A DNA stretch of 59,585 nucleotides from Pseudomonadota bacterium (GTDB lineage Bacteria > Pseudomonadota > Alphaproteobacteria > Rickettsiales > SXRF01). The stretch spans positions 1-59,585 of the forward strand of contig CAUJHR010000006.1 in NCBI GenBank assembly GCA_963205195.1. Reading direction: 5' to 3'. Below the pieces are notes generated by a model that saw nothing but the letters and a program-made list of their open reading frames with translations, was not told the DNA's origin and did not search any database. This document shows positions 37,235-46,430 of the stretch, one piece after another (within the stretch, counting starts at the first letter, position 1; the number at the start of each line of letters is the position of its first letter). Made by a program: the position numbers and the translations under genes.

Positions 37235-38110
37235 ATGCGTCCTGCACTCACAAGCTCGCGAACTGGTAGTTACGCATTTACTTTGATAGAGCTTTCCATA
37301 TCCCTTATAATTATCGGTCTTATTATTGGTGGAATACTGGTTGGGAATGATCTGGTAAAAGCTGCCCAGCTAAGAAACATCGCTAAAAATATTGACGAAT
37401 ACCGGACGGCTGTAAATGTTTTCAAGCTAAAATATAATTGCCTTCCTGGAGATTGCCCGAATGCCACAGATTTTTTCGGCGCACAGAACGCAACTCACGC
37501 AACATGTATTGTAACAGCAAGCACTGGTTCATTAACATGTAACGGCAATGGTGATGGCAAGATAACTGATTGCGATATAGGCAGCAATGGCGCTTCCGGC
37601 CCCCAGGCTCAAGGCTATGAAATGTACCGTTTCTGGCAGCAGTTGGCAATAGCAGGGATCATAAAAGGCAAATATACAGGAACTAGCGGCGGCGGCGGTA
37701 ATTGTGAAGTAGTGCGCGATGTAAATTCACCCTCAACTGCAATTGATAATGTTGGTTTCAGCATTAGCTACCTCGACTTATCCTCTAATTTTTCTGATAA
37801 TGTCCTTTACGCCATGAATTATAAAAACGCATTCTGGCTGGGGTTTCTTTTTTCAGGATGGAGATACGGGACAGCATTCCTTACACCAGCACAAGCCTTC
37901 GCCCTCGACCAGAAATTAGATGACGGGACACCAACAGGCGGCTTTATGATTGCCAGCACAGTCGCGCCAAATGAGATCGGTTTCGATGCATATTAATTCG
38001 GTACGGCAAATTCATGCACAACATCCGCAAACCAAAATGTTTTCACAGGGACTTATAAAACCAGCCACAGCACCCCATCTTGCGGTTTCATTATTAAAAC
38101 AGGCTTTTAA
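37235..38110 (+). pseudogene. Type IV pilin-like protein, interrupted by an in-frame stop
   Basis: N-terminal prepilin signature YAFTLIELSISLIIIGLIIG: a cleavage/methylation site before a Phe, Glu at +5, then a hydrophobic helix. The open frame ends at TAA 37994-37996 after 253 residues. Read on in the same frame, the next 37 codons to TAA at 38108 encode a credible pilin C-terminus (SCTTSANQNVFTGTY, then a PSCGFIIKTGF end with two cysteines that could make the usual disulfide loop). The gene therefore looks whole except for one nonsense codon. The product would be a 253-residue truncation, or the longer protein if the stop is suppressed. No pilus assembly genes are nearby. Confidence 0.75.
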
Positions 38111-38205
38111 TATTTTATTTACCTGCGTAGGTCAGGATTATAAAACAATCGCTGTCACATAAAAAATACTGAAAAAACAACATTGAATTCAAGCAATCAT
38201 TCAAA

Positions 38206-38230
38206 TTGTCATAAAAACTTCACATGTTTA
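38206..38230 (+). promoter_or_regulatory. Shared upstream motif before the zeta-like kinase operon
   Basis: TTGTCATAAAAACTTCA followed by CATGTTTAT. The first 17 bases are identical to the site before the gene at 22394, and the tail matches the site before 21025. It ends about 55 bp before the ATG at 38286. Confidence 0.68.
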
Positions 38231-38285
38231 TTACTAACCAATGGGTTATGCTTACCTATCAGTAAAGCATTACAGCGCTGGAAAT

Positions 38286-38477
38286 ATGGATAAGCAGTAC
38301 ATTGAAAAAATGGATAAAATACCAGCTTTCGATCAAGCGGCTGCTATATTTGCTGCAAACGGTACAGATATCTCAAAACCTATCATGCGGCTAATGTCGC
38401 CCCTGCTGGACCAAACAATGACTCTTGAGGAACACCGTGCTTTTCTTAAATCCCAGTTAAGTGAGATGAAAGAATGA
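38286..38477 (+). CDS. Small protein co-translated with the zeta-like kinase; possible antitoxin
   Basis: 63 residues: an acidic/amphipathic N-terminus (MDKQYIEKMDKIPAFDQAA), then PIMRLMSPLLDQTMTLEEH and LKSQLSEMKE. I start it at 38286, after GCTGGAAAT; a frame to 38241 exists without a good ribosome site. Its TGA overlaps the ATG of the next gene (ATGA), a tight coupling typical of antitoxin-toxin pairs. No match to epsilon or PezA that I can recognise. The role as antitoxin or chaperone is inference. Confidence 0.6.
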   Translation: MDKQYIEKMDKIPAFDQAAAIFAANGTDISKPIMRLMSPLLDQTMTLEEHRAFLKSQLSEMKE

Positions 38478-40753
38478 GCTCTGCAGCCCTCTCGCCCCTT
38501 CCCTCGAAATCCCAGAAAGCAGAAGAAGACTTACGCACTGCAATAGCCCTCAACCGCGGCATTGAATGGCTTGAACAGATAGAAAAAAGGGCAAAAGCTA
38601 CCAAGACTGATTACGCATCCCTCCGTATAGTCCACCTTGAAGAATTATTCCATGATACACACCACCAGCTTTTCCAGGACTGGAACGGCAATAACGACAA
38701 GGTAAGCGGCGAAAACCGTATCAAGCTGCGCGAAATAATAGAAAAGGTCTTTTTCTCAAAAGAAAAGGATAAAGACGGCAACCCAACCGGGCTATTTGAT
38801 GAAAATGGCTTTGCCTTGCGCTTCAAACCCGAAGAAAAAGCCCGCGATAAATTTGCAGAAAAGCTTGCCGAGTTCTATGAAAACATACAGAAGATGGAAC
38901 CTAAGCTTTATAGCTACGGCAATAAGCTTACTCTTGATTTTTTCATGGTGGCCCTGAGCAAATTGCCAACCATTGCCCATGTTTATCCTGAGGGGATAGA
39001 TTTCAGGAGACTAGACAGCCATGATTTAGCAGCAATGGCAGCATCTCCCCCGCAACACGGGGATATAGTAAAAGCTTTTAAGCACGCTACCGACCCGGCT
39101 ATTATTCATCCTTTGATGAACCATCACCTGGAAAATAACCAGTATAAAGTATGGAGTGACCATTCCGAAATTATTGGCGGCGTCCCTTTCCTCTCCCACA
39201 CCCAGGATAATGTAAAATATCTGGTAACCATGAATGGCGGATTAGTTGATCTGGAGAAGGCAAAAAAAGATATAGAAAACCATTTCAAAAATGACGGGTT
39301 CATTGCCGACCTGACTTTCTCAACCAATAAATATATAACCTCTTCTGCTAAGACTTCCGATCCGGAAAAACCATTGCAGCACGAGCTTGACAAGCTGCGC
39401 GGCAAAGAGATGGTTAGCGGCTTTACAATAAAAGATGGTAAAGCTCCCCTCGTCTGCCTGGACCTTAATATAATGAGCGGGCTGCGTGCCCCTGCCCATA
39501 ATACACTTATGGATTTTATCCAGCGCAACCGCGATGTTGCCGGAAATGGATATAAAAACGGGCAGGAAATAAAAATAACTGCCCTGCATAATGATAACAA
39601 AAAGATCAGCAAGGAAGAATTCCTGAAACCATGGAAAGACCGCACAGATAATAAGCAATTGCACAAGATGCTGGACATTGCTTATGACCACGTCAGTGCT
39701 AACATGAAAAATATAAATGCCATAGTTGCTGAGAAATTTGATGATAAAATAATTCATGCCGTACCAAAACCACAAATGTATACCAGCATGGGCGGCTCCG
39801 GTTCCGGCAAATCAATCGTTGAGAAAATTGTAAACGCGCAGTGCGGTAAGAATTATGTAGTATCTTCGCTTGATAGTTTCCGCGAGCATAACGATATGAA
39901 TACACTACTGCTCGCAACCGGCCACCACGCTGATGATTATGCAATCGTAAACCCCTATGCTACCGAGTTGCGTAACCAGGTCATAGACCGGGCTTTACGT
40001 GATAAGGTCAATATATATTGCGATGGTTCCGGAATTGATTACAAAGGACGCAATGATAAATATGTAAAGCGCTTCAAGGAAGCAGGATTTAATACCCAGA
40101 TAGTTGCCATCGAATCTAGCTATGCAGATGCTGTAAAACGTGTAAATTCCCGCTTTAACAAGAGCAACCGGGCAATGCCTTGGATAATGGTTGCCGACAA
40201 ACATATTAACTTTGCCCCTTCTTTCCTTGATGCAGTAGGCGACAGAAATGTTGATAAGCTATCCCTTATCGCTACTGACCGCGGGAAAAATGAGCAATAC
40301 CTTATTGCTGAAACCATCGATATGGACCGCAACAATATTAAGAAACTGAATGATGCAGGCCGACCTAAAGGGCTTACCTCATATATGAAGGAGATATTAG
40401 ATAGCGTATTGTCTATAGCTTCAGTTTTTAAGAAGATCGACAAGAAAGAAATTGCCGATATAACCAATATCCCTAAATTTACTGATGAAAATACCAGCTT
40501 TATCACCTATCCCAGTGTCAGGCACGGCACGCAAGAGCGCGTGCTGGCAGTTTACAGCGCTTCACGTCTTACAGGTCTAATGGAAAAAGGGCTGATGAAC
40601 CCTTACGCTAACGCCCCGGAAAAAGAACTGCTCAACCACACGCGAAATGAATTGTCATTTTTCGTATCAACGCCATCTAAAAAAGAAGGCGGCTGGCAAT
40701 TACATATCAGGAACCAGGAAGCACGGGAAATGGAAACAGCAGGCAGGGGATAA
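38474..40753 (+). CDS. Large protein with C-terminal zeta-toxin-like kinase domain
   Basis: 759 residues, no signal peptide or membrane segment. The first about 430 residues are of unknown type. Then comes a kinase-like P-loop GGSGSGKSIVEK (about 438-449) followed by VVSSLDSFREHND, NPYATELRNQVIDRAL, NIYCDGSGID and YVKRFKEAGFNTQIVAIES with a KRVNSRF. In order and spacing this is the zeta/PezT plan: Walker A, a D-x-F-R catalytic stretch, the invading-helix region, then a lid. Zeta toxins phosphorylate UDP-GlcNAc and related substrates. The last about 140 residues are again unassigned. A toxin of a TA pair or a secreted effector would both fit. Confidence 0.7.
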   Translation: MSSAALSPLPSKSQKAEEDLRTAIALNRGIEWLEQIEKRAKATKTDYASLRIVHLEELFHDTHHQLFQDWNGNNDKVSGENRIKLREIIEKVFFSKEKDKDGNPTGLFDENGFALRFKPEEKARDKFAEKLAEFYENIQKMEPKLYSYGNKLTLDFFMVALSKLPTIAHVYPEGIDFRRLDSHDLAAMAASPPQHGDIVKAFKHATDPAIIHPLMNHHLENNQYKVWSDHSEIIGGVPFLSHTQDNVKYLVTMNGGLVDLEKAKKDIENHFKNDGFIADLTFSTNKYITSSAKTSDPEKPLQHELDKLRGKEMVSGFTIKDGKAPLVCLDLNIMSGLRAPAHNTLMDFIQRNRDVAGNGYKNGQEIKITALHNDNKKISKEEFLKPWKDRTDNKQLHKMLDIAYDHVSANMKNINAIVAEKFDDKIIHAVPKPQMYTSMGGSGSGKSIVEKIVNAQCGKNYVVSSLDSFREHNDMNTLLLATGHHADDYAIVNPYATELRNQVIDRALRDKVNIYCDGSGIDYKGRNDKYVKRFKEAGFNTQIVAIESSYADAVKRVNSRFNKSNRAMPWIMVADKHINFAPSFLDAVGDRNVDKLSLIATDRGKNEQYLIAETIDMDRNNIKKLNDAGRPKGLTSYMKEILDSVLSIASVFKKIDKKEIADITNIPKFTDENTSFITYPSVRHGTQERVLAVYSASRLTGLMEKGLMNPYANAPEKELLNHTRNELSFFVSTPSKKEGGWQLHIRNQEAREMETAGRG

Positions 40754-40760
40754 TCCGCTG

Positions 40761-41291
40761 TTATTTCTTTTTCCCTTTAGAAGCAGACTTAGCAGAGCTT
40801 TTTGCAGGTTTTTTAGGCGCAGGAGCTTCCTCTTCCTCAGCTTCTTCCAATTCACCATCTTCCTCGACATCGTCTATTAGTGTGTCATCATCAATCGCCA
40901 GCTCGTCATCATCAAGTTCACCTTCGGTTTCAACGTCCTCAAGCTCTTCTAAATCCTCGATATCATCAATATCATCGATTTCTTCCATTTCCTCGATCTC
41001 GTCCTCGCCTTCAACCACGATCTCCTCGAAATCCTCAAGGTCTACGCCTTCTACATGTTTCCCGGCTTTTTTCGGCTTCTGCTTTGCCTCCTGCTTGGCT
41101 TTCTGCTTTACTAACGGGTCATCATTATCCACTTCGATAACTGCCTTGCTCTTGCGGCGCACCTTGAATTGGGCATTAATATCGTTCATGGTCTTACATT
41201 TAGGGCATGGCGCAGGGTTTTTGCCCAGATCATAGAATTTGGAGCTGCAACCAACACATATCCTCTTATTACCTAGGCTGTTCTTATCCAC
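40761..41291 (-). CDS. TIGR02300/FYDLN acidic protein
   Basis: 176 residues. The N-terminus has two CxxC pairs (ICVGCSSKFYDLGKNPAPCPKC), which can bind zinc, and the FYDL signature. The middle (about 85-150) is almost entirely Asp/Glu with hydrophobic spacers (EEMEEIDDIDDIEDLEEL), and the C-terminus is Lys/Ala/Ser-rich. The family is widespread in Alphaproteobacteria and of unknown function. Divergent from grpE, convergent with the kinase gene. Confidence 0.88.
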   Translation of the reverse strand: MDKNSLGNKRICVGCSSKFYDLGKNPAPCPKCKTMNDINAQFKVRRKSKAVIEVDNDDPLVKQKAKQEAKQKPKKAGKHVEGVDLEDFEEIVVEGEDEIEEMEEIDDIDDIEDLEELEDVETEGELDDDELAIDDDTLIDDVEEDGELEEAEEEEAPAPKKPAKSSAKSASKGKKK

Positions 41292-41392
41292 TTGTTATTA
41301 CTCCCTGAATATACTTTATATTAATACATATGCTGCTAATTGATTAAAGGTTAAGTTTTTTTTTGCAACAGAAATTTGCTTATTTAATAATA

Positions 41393-41423
41393 CTTGAAAA
41401 ATCCGTTTATATTCCCACATATA
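41393..41423 (+). promoter_or_regulatory. Heat-shock (sigma-32-like) promoter of grpE
   Basis: CTTGAAA (41393-41399), 14 bases, then CCCACATATA (41414-41423), close to the RpoH pattern CTTGAAA-N11-16-CCCATnT. It lies about 50 bp before the grpE start, as expected for a chaperone gene. Confidence 0.72.
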
Positions 41424-41475
41424 GGCCTTACCATATATAATCTAACTAATTTTACGCATTAATGAAGGACAAGAC

Positions 41476-42078
41476 ATGGCTATTTCACAGGATTCCGCCG
41501 ATAACGGCCAAAACCAGAACGGTAATGGGGAGAACGCCCAGGAAACACCGGAAGCAGAAATTATTGATTTAAAGGATGCCCGTATAGCCCAGCTGGAGGA
41601 AGAATGTATAAAGCTGCGCGATAGCTGGATGCGCTCGGTGGCAGAAACCGATAATGTACGCAAGCGTTCGCAGCGTGACCTCGAGGAAAACAGCAAATTC
41701 GCTATCACAGCTTTTGCGGGCGATATGGTAAGTGTACTGGAAAACCTGCAACGCGCATCTGAAACCATCCCGCCACAGGAAATGCAAAATAATGCGCTGC
41801 TAAAAACCATGGGCGAAGGCATAAACCTTACCTTGCAGGAATTGCTGGGCATCTTTAGTAAATATAAAATCGTGCGTATTAACCCAATGGGGCAGAAATT
41901 CGACCACAACCTCCATCAGGCAGTTGTGCAGGTAGAAAAAAATGACGTTGAAGCCGGAACCATAGTACAGGTGATACAGGCTGGCTATATGATAGCCGAC
42001 AGGCTCCTGCGCCCAGCCATGGTTGCAGTTTCCAAAACCTCCGGCCCGGAAATCAAGAAAGTTGATACCACTGCATAA
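41476..42078 (+). CDS. grpE: Nucleotide exchange factor GrpE
   Basis: DnaK co-chaperone that releases ADP. A polar N-terminus, a long coiled-coil helix (about 38-75, with IAQLEEECIKLRDSWMRSVA and ETDNVRKRSQRDLEE), then the head domain with INPMGQKFDHNLHQAV and the GYMIADRLLRPAMVAVSK signature near the end. The 200 residues are typical. It is not followed by dnaK here. Confidence 0.96.
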   Translation: MAISQDSADNGQNQNGNGENAQETPEAEIIDLKDARIAQLEEECIKLRDSWMRSVAETDNVRKRSQRDLEENSKFAITAFAGDMVSVLENLQRASETIPPQEMQNNALLKTMGEGINLTLQELLGIFSKYKIVRINPMGQKFDHNLHQAVVQVEKNDVEAGTIVQVIQAGYMIADRLLRPAMVAVSKTSGPEIKKVDTTA

Positions 42079-42190
42079 CTTACTGTCATCCAAAGCATAG
42101 CGAGGAATGACAAACTAAAACCTTCGCTTGAAGCTCCCCTAAGTTCGGGTTATATTTTTTCTCTGTCCACTTCTTATTAAAGCAGGATGA

Positions 42191-43066
42191 ATGCGTACCG
42201 ATATTGCTTTTTCTTCAGACGATTCCCACCGATTCCTGCCCTGGCTGATTGGTATGATGGTGACTCTTGCCGCCCTGCTTTTATGCTTCGTTGTAACTAT
42301 CAATAGCTGGGTAATTGACCGCCACGGTGATTACACCCATAATATCACGGTAAATATCCCGGTTCTTGACAGCGAGCATGCCCCTTCCGAAGAAACTATA
42401 GGACAAATCACCAGCGCGCTTGAACAATCATCAGGCGTACTTACAGTTGCACGCGTTGAGCCGGAAAAACTACGAAAAATCCTTGTGCCGTGGCTGGGAG
42501 AAGAAATGTCAAAAGCCGACCTGCCTTTACCTGTTGTCCTTGATGTAACACTCAAACAAGGTGTGACGGTTGATATACCTAAACTGCAAGCTGCACTTTC
42601 CCTTCTGGCTCCGGGAACGGAAGTTGATACGCATGAAGCATGGGTTTCAGCTTTCATAAGCTTTTCAACCGCAATCCGCACTGTTATTACAATGTTCGCA
42701 GTTCTCATCGTGGTTTCTATCGCACTCATGATCGCATTTACTTCACGTGCCTCCCTCCATCTGCACAAAAAAGCTGTACACCTGCTTCATTCTGTAGGCG
42801 CTGAAGATAAATATATCGCCCGTCAATTCCAGCATGAAGCATGTATGGTTACAATGCGCGGCGCGTCTGCCGGTTGCGCTATAGCAGCGTTAGGATTCTG
42901 GGGTATGGGTTTCTATATGCAGTCGCTCGGCAACCCTTCCATACCATCGCTGGCCATGGGCAAAACCCATTTTATTCTACTGGCAAGCGTAGCGCTTTCC
43001 TGCGGGATCGTGGCATGGGCAACAGCGCGTATCTCTGTCTTAAAACAACTAAAACAGATGTTATGA
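42191..43066 (+). CDS. ftsX: Cell division protein FtsX
   Basis: Membrane subunit of the FtsEX complex, which controls wall hydrolases at the division site. 291 residues with a first membrane segment at about 17-41, an extracytoplasmic domain (about 45-155), then three membrane segments near the C-terminus (about 160-182, 218-240, 258-280). Between the second and third stands the conserved cytoplasmic loop with LLHSVGAEDKYIARQFQ. The partner ftsE normally lies directly upstream but is not in this window; grpE is there instead. Followed by a YdcF-like gene with ATGA overlap. Confidence 0.88.
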   Translation: MRTDIAFSSDDSHRFLPWLIGMMVTLAALLLCFVVTINSWVIDRHGDYTHNITVNIPVLDSEHAPSEETIGQITSALEQSSGVLTVARVEPEKLRKILVPWLGEEMSKADLPLPVVLDVTLKQGVTVDIPKLQAALSLLAPGTEVDTHEAWVSAFISFSTAIRTVITMFAVLIVVSIALMIAFTSRASLHLHKKAVHLLHSVGAEDKYIARQFQHEACMVTMRGASAGCAIAALGFWGMGFYMQSLGNPSIPSLAMGKTHFILLASVALSCGIVAWATARISVLKQLKQML

Positions 43067-43641
43067 CCCCGCTAAAATTGCGTAAAAAAATATTCCTTAG
43101 TTTTATTTTCCTTCTCTTCTTATGGCTTGGCGGCCTTTTATGGTTCATAACCCAGGTACCGCAAAACCAGAATGACTTCCCGAAAACGCCTGATGCCGCG
43201 ATCATTGTGCTTACCGGTGGGGCCGGAAGGCTGGAATATGGGCTGCAACTGCTTAGCCAGCATAAAGGCGGCACTATATTTATAAGCGGTGTTGGAGAAA
43301 AAGTAACAGTTTCAGATATAATAAAACAAGCGCCGGATGATATTGGAAAAACCCTTGATGAATCTGAAATAACTATCGGCCATAGGGCAGAAAATACTAT
43401 AGGAAACGCGCAGGAAATAAAAAAATGGCTTAAATCATCCCGTTATAAAAATATTATACTGGTAACTTCCAATTACCATATGCCGAGGAGTATATTGGAA
43501 ATATCTACCGCCCTGCCCCAGATCAATATAATTCCGGCACCTGTGATAGCCAGCGACAACGAACTTTTATTCTCCGAATACCATAAATATATAGCAAGCA
43601 AATTACGCCATTTGTTTGTTTCAGCTACACGTAATTTATGA
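43063..43641 (+). CDS. YdcF/ElyC-type DUF218 protein
   Basis: About 192 residues: N-terminal membrane anchor (about 10-28), then the DUF218 fold with AAIIVLTGGAGRLEYGLQLL (about 42-61), GTIFISGVGEK, a polar loop with EITIGHRAENTIGNAQEI, and the TSNYHMPRS motif (about 145-153). Related proteins (ElyC, SanA) act in envelope integrity. The ATG overlaps the ftsX TGA, and the next gene overlaps the 3' end. The order ftsX-ydcF-plsC is common in Alphaproteobacteria. Confidence 0.9.
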   Translation: MTPLKLRKKIFLSFIFLLFLWLGGLLWFITQVPQNQNDFPKTPDAAIIVLTGGAGRLEYGLQLLSQHKGGTIFISGVGEKVTVSDIIKQAPDDIGKTLDESEITIGHRAENTIGNAQEIKKWLKSSRYKNIILVTSNYHMPRSILEISTALPQINIIPAPVIASDNELLFSEYHKYIASKLRHLFVSATRNL

Positions 43642-44384
43642 GCATGGATAAATTGAAAATCACACCTTTATTGCTACTGCAATCGCTGGCGTTCAATATC
43701 GCCTTTTTTGCATGGGCATTTATATCAGCGATCATATTCATACCGTTTTTTGCAGTTTCCTCCAAAGCTGCCCTGAAAGTTGGCAAACCATGGGCAGTGG
43801 TTTCATTATTTTTCGCCCGCATATTCTGCAATATCCGTTACGAGGTGCGCGGCCACGAAAATATCAGCACCCAGCCTGTAGTTTATGCTTCCAAGCACCA
43901 ATCAGCATGGGATACGCTTATCTTCCTAGCCCTATTCCCCAACATAGCATATATCCTTAAAAAAGAACTTCTGCGACTTCCCTTCTGGGGCTGGTACCTG
44001 TGGCGCATGAAAATGATAGCCATAGACAGGAAAGCTGGTGCAAGCAGCATAAAGCAGCTTATACGCGATAGCAAAACAGCGCTTAAAGATGGCCGTCCTA
44101 TAGTAATTTTCCCTGAAGGAACCCGCACAAAGCCAGGGGCACCACCCGATTACCAGCCAGGAATTACCGCTATGTACAGCAGTCTTGGCGTTCCGGTAGT
44201 ACCGGTAGCCCTTAATTCAGGGATTTTTTGGGGAAAAAATGCTTTTTTTAAAAAATCTGGTATAATAACCATCGAATTCCTGCCACAAATTGAACAAGGG
44301 CTTGGAAAAAAAGAATTTATAACCAGGCTGGAAAATGATATAGAGAAAGCCAGCAATAAATTGCTGAAGGGAATAGAGAAATGA
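43638..44384 (+). CDS. plsC: 1-acyl-sn-glycerol-3-phosphate acyltransferase (PlsC family)
   Basis: Membrane enzyme that acylates lysophosphatidate in phospholipid synthesis. N-terminal hydrophobic segment (about 15-40), the catalytic HX4D in ASKHQSAWDTL (about 78-88), and the second motif VIFPEGTRTKPG (about 155). The 248-residue length is typical. Overlaps neighbours on both sides (ATGA). Confidence 0.94.
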   Translation: MSMDKLKITPLLLLQSLAFNIAFFAWAFISAIIFIPFFAVSSKAALKVGKPWAVVSLFFARIFCNIRYEVRGHENISTQPVVYASKHQSAWDTLIFLALFPNIAYILKKELLRLPFWGWYLWRMKMIAIDRKAGASSIKQLIRDSKTALKDGRPIVIFPEGTRTKPGAPPDYQPGITAMYSSLGVPVVPVALNSGIFWGKNAFFKKSGIITIEFLPQIEQGLGKKEFITRLENDIEKASNKLLKGIEK

Positions 44385-45061
44385 ATTTGACAAAGAGCCA
44401 GTATATAAAATTTTCCATAGCCGTAATATTAATAATCTTCCTTTATATCTCTTTTGAGTTCAAGACCCCTGATAATACCCAGAGTTTAGCTGAAGATGGC
44501 GATAAGGAAGCACAGTATAATTTAGCTATGGATTATGCTAATGGGACAACTGTTGAACAAGATTACGATGAGGCGATAAAATGGTATACAAAAGCTGCCG
44601 AACAAGGCCACACACTCGCCCAATTCAATTTGGGTGTTATATATAATTCCGGCGAAGAAGTTGAAAGCGACCCATATGAAGCCGTTAAATGGTGGTCTAA
44701 GGCCGCAGAAAAAGGTTATGCACCTGCAGAATATAATCTAGGGCTTATGTATAACCTGGGTCAGGGCGTTGACCGGAGGAATACAGAAACCGCGCTCAAA
44801 TGGTGGAAAAAAGCTGCTGAACAGGGACTACCTGACGCAATGAAAGATGTGGGCATGTATTATGAGATCGGCGATGACTTCACCAGTAAAGATTACGTAA
44901 CGGCTTATATGTGGATAAGCCTAGCCGCCGAAAAGAAACAGATCGACGCAATGAAGGAAATATATCGCCTTGAAGCAAGAATGACACCGGAGCGCGTTGC
45001 TGAAGGAAAACGCCTTGCCCAGAAATGGAAAGAGGAACATCCTAGAGCTTATAAACCATAA
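44381..45061 (+). CDS. Sel1-like repeat protein, membrane-anchored
   Basis: 226 residues with one N-terminal membrane segment (about 10-27, which may be an uncleaved signal) and at least four Sel1 repeats from residue 36 on. Each repeat shows the A-x-x-x-L-G/A-x-x-Y-x-x-G pattern followed by A-x-x-W-W/Y-x-K-A-A-x-x-G (for example [20 protein letters not shown]). Such solenoids hold partner proteins; the partner is not known. Likely in the periplasm if the N-terminus is an anchor. Confidence 0.88.
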   Translation: MNLTKSQYIKFSIAVILIIFLYISFEFKTPDNTQSLAEDGDKEAQYNLAMDYANGTTVEQDYDEAIKWYTKAAEQGHTLAQFNLGVIYNSGEEVESDPYEAVKWWSKAAEKGYAPAEYNLGLMYNLGQGVDRRNTETALKWWKKAAEQGLPDAMKDVGMYYEIGDDFTSKDYVTAYMWISLAAEKKQIDAMKEIYRLEARMTPERVAEGKRLAQKWKEEHPRAYKP

Positions 45062-45083
45062 TAAAGTCATAGAAAGTATACAA

Positions 45084-45800
45084 ATGCGCCCATCAAAGCG
45101 GCAACCAGACTCGCTACGCCCACTAATATTAAATGCCGGTTTCAGCCGCAACGCTGAAGGATCATGCCTTATCCAATGCGGCAATACCCATGTTATATGC
45201 ACAGCTACAATTGAAAGCGGTGTGCCAAGCTTTTTAAAGAATACAGGAAAAGGTTGGGTTACTGCCGAATATGGAATGTTGCCACGCTCAACAAACAGCC
45301 GTATCCCGCGTGAGGCAGCCAAAGGCAAGCAATCGGGGCGGACTCAGGAAATACAACGCCTGATAGGGCGCTCACTTCGCTCAGTAGTTGATTTAAAACT
45401 TCTTGGCGAACGCCAGATAACAATAGACTGCGATGTTATAGAAGCTGATGGAGGAACCCGTACCGCATCCATCACTGGCGCATATGTCGCGCTCCACTAC
45501 GCTGTCGGATCATTGCTAAAAGCAGGGCTTATAAAACAATCGCCGATCACCGGGCAGGTAGCCGCTGTTTCCTGCGGTATTTATAAAGGCGTTCCTGTAC
45601 TGGATCTGGATTATGATGAAGACAGCGCCGCTACGATGGATGCAAATTTTGTGCTTACCGCAGATGGCCGTATAATAGAGATCCAATGCACCGCTGAAGA
45701 AAAACCAGTTGAGGAAGAACAGTTCTCTGCACTGTTCGCACTGGCAAAACTTGGGATAAAAGAATTGGCAGAAGCCCAGAAAAAAGCAATGGGACTGTGA
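45084..45800 (+). CDS. rph: Ribonuclease PH
   Basis: Phosphorolytic 3'-exoribonuclease that trims tRNA 3' ends. The family start [14 protein letters not shown] fixes the start at 45084 (238 residues, the usual size); a longer frame to 44997 would overlap the Sel1 gene. [38 protein letters not shown] and [18 protein letters not shown] are all conserved. Overlaps rdgB by one base (TGATG). Confidence 0.96.
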   Translation: MRPSKRQPDSLRPLILNAGFSRNAEGSCLIQCGNTHVICTATIESGVPSFLKNTGKGWVTAEYGMLPRSTNSRIPREAAKGKQSGRTQEIQRLIGRSLRSVVDLKLLGERQITIDCDVIEADGGTRTASITGAYVALHYAVGSLLKAGLIKQSPITGQVAAVSCGIYKGVPVLDLDYDEDSAATMDANFVLTADGRIIEIQCTAEEKPVEEEQFSALFALAKLGIKELAEAQKKAMGL

Positions 45801-46408
45801 TGCAGATCATCTCTAAAATAGTCATTGCCAGCCACAATGCAGGTAAGGTAAGGGAAATAGGCGAATTGCTCGCGCCGTTTGGCTTCGATGTAGTTTCAGC
45901 AGCGCAAGTGGATATTGATGAGCCGGAAGAAACCGGCCTTACCTTTGCTGAAAATGCCCTGCTCAAAGCAAGGAACAGCTCTGAGAAAAGCAACCTTATT
46001 GCGCTGGCTGATGATTCTGGGATGGCAATCCCTGCACTTGGCGGCGCACCGGGCATATACTCAGCAAGATGGGCCGGTGAAAATAAGGATTTTTCAGTTG
46101 CATTTTCACGCATCGAAAAAGAGCTGAAAGAAAAAAATATTGAAGATATAAACACCACCAGGGCCAGCTTCATATGCTCACTTTGCCTTTATTTCCCAGG
46201 TGGTGAGAATCACATTTTCGAAGGCAGGATAGACGGTACGCTGCAATTCCCGCCCCAAGGTGAAAAAGGTTTTGGCTATGACCCTATTTTTATCCCAGAT
46301 GGCTATGACATAACTTTTGCCCAGATGGACCATGACAAGAAACAACTCATCAGCCATCGTGCACGCGCTTTTAAAAAGCTTGTAGAATTCCTGGAAAGCC
46401 GCAAATAA
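45800..46408 (+). CDS. rdgB: Non-canonical purine NTP pyrophosphatase (RdgB/HAM1)
   Basis: Hydrolyses dITP, XTP and similar to monophosphates, keeping them out of nucleic acids. IVIASHNAGKVREIGELL (about 8-25), DDSGMAIPALGGAPGIYSAR (about 72-91) and GEKGFGYDPIFIPDG are family signatures. About 202 residues. The order rph-rdgB is common. Start taken at the ATG overlapping the rph stop; a GTG one codon earlier is possible. Confidence 0.95.
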   Translation: MQIISKIVIASHNAGKVREIGELLAPFGFDVVSAAQVDIDEPEETGLTFAENALLKARNSSEKSNLIALADDSGMAIPALGGAPGIYSARWAGENKDFSVAFSRIEKELKEKNIEDINTTRASFICSLCLYFPGGENHIFEGRIDGTLQFPPQGEKGFGYDPIFIPDGYDITFAQMDHDKKQLISHRARAFKKLVEFLESRK

Positions 46409-46430
46409 AAACACAAACAAGGATCATAAA

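Noticed and set aside
38620..38680. Fic-domain motif in the N-terminal part of the zeta-like protein (HHQLFQDWNGNN)
   Set aside because: It lacks the HPFxxGNGR order and the final Arg, so a Fic call is not supported.
42841..43062. N-terminal extension of the YdcF-like gene into ftsX
   Set aside because: Out-of-frame part of ftsX. The ATG at 43063 overlapping the ftsX stop gives the expected membrane-anchored start.
44997..45083. Longer start for RNase PH
   Set aside because: The extra residues overlap the Sel1 gene, and the family begins at [13 protein letters not shown].
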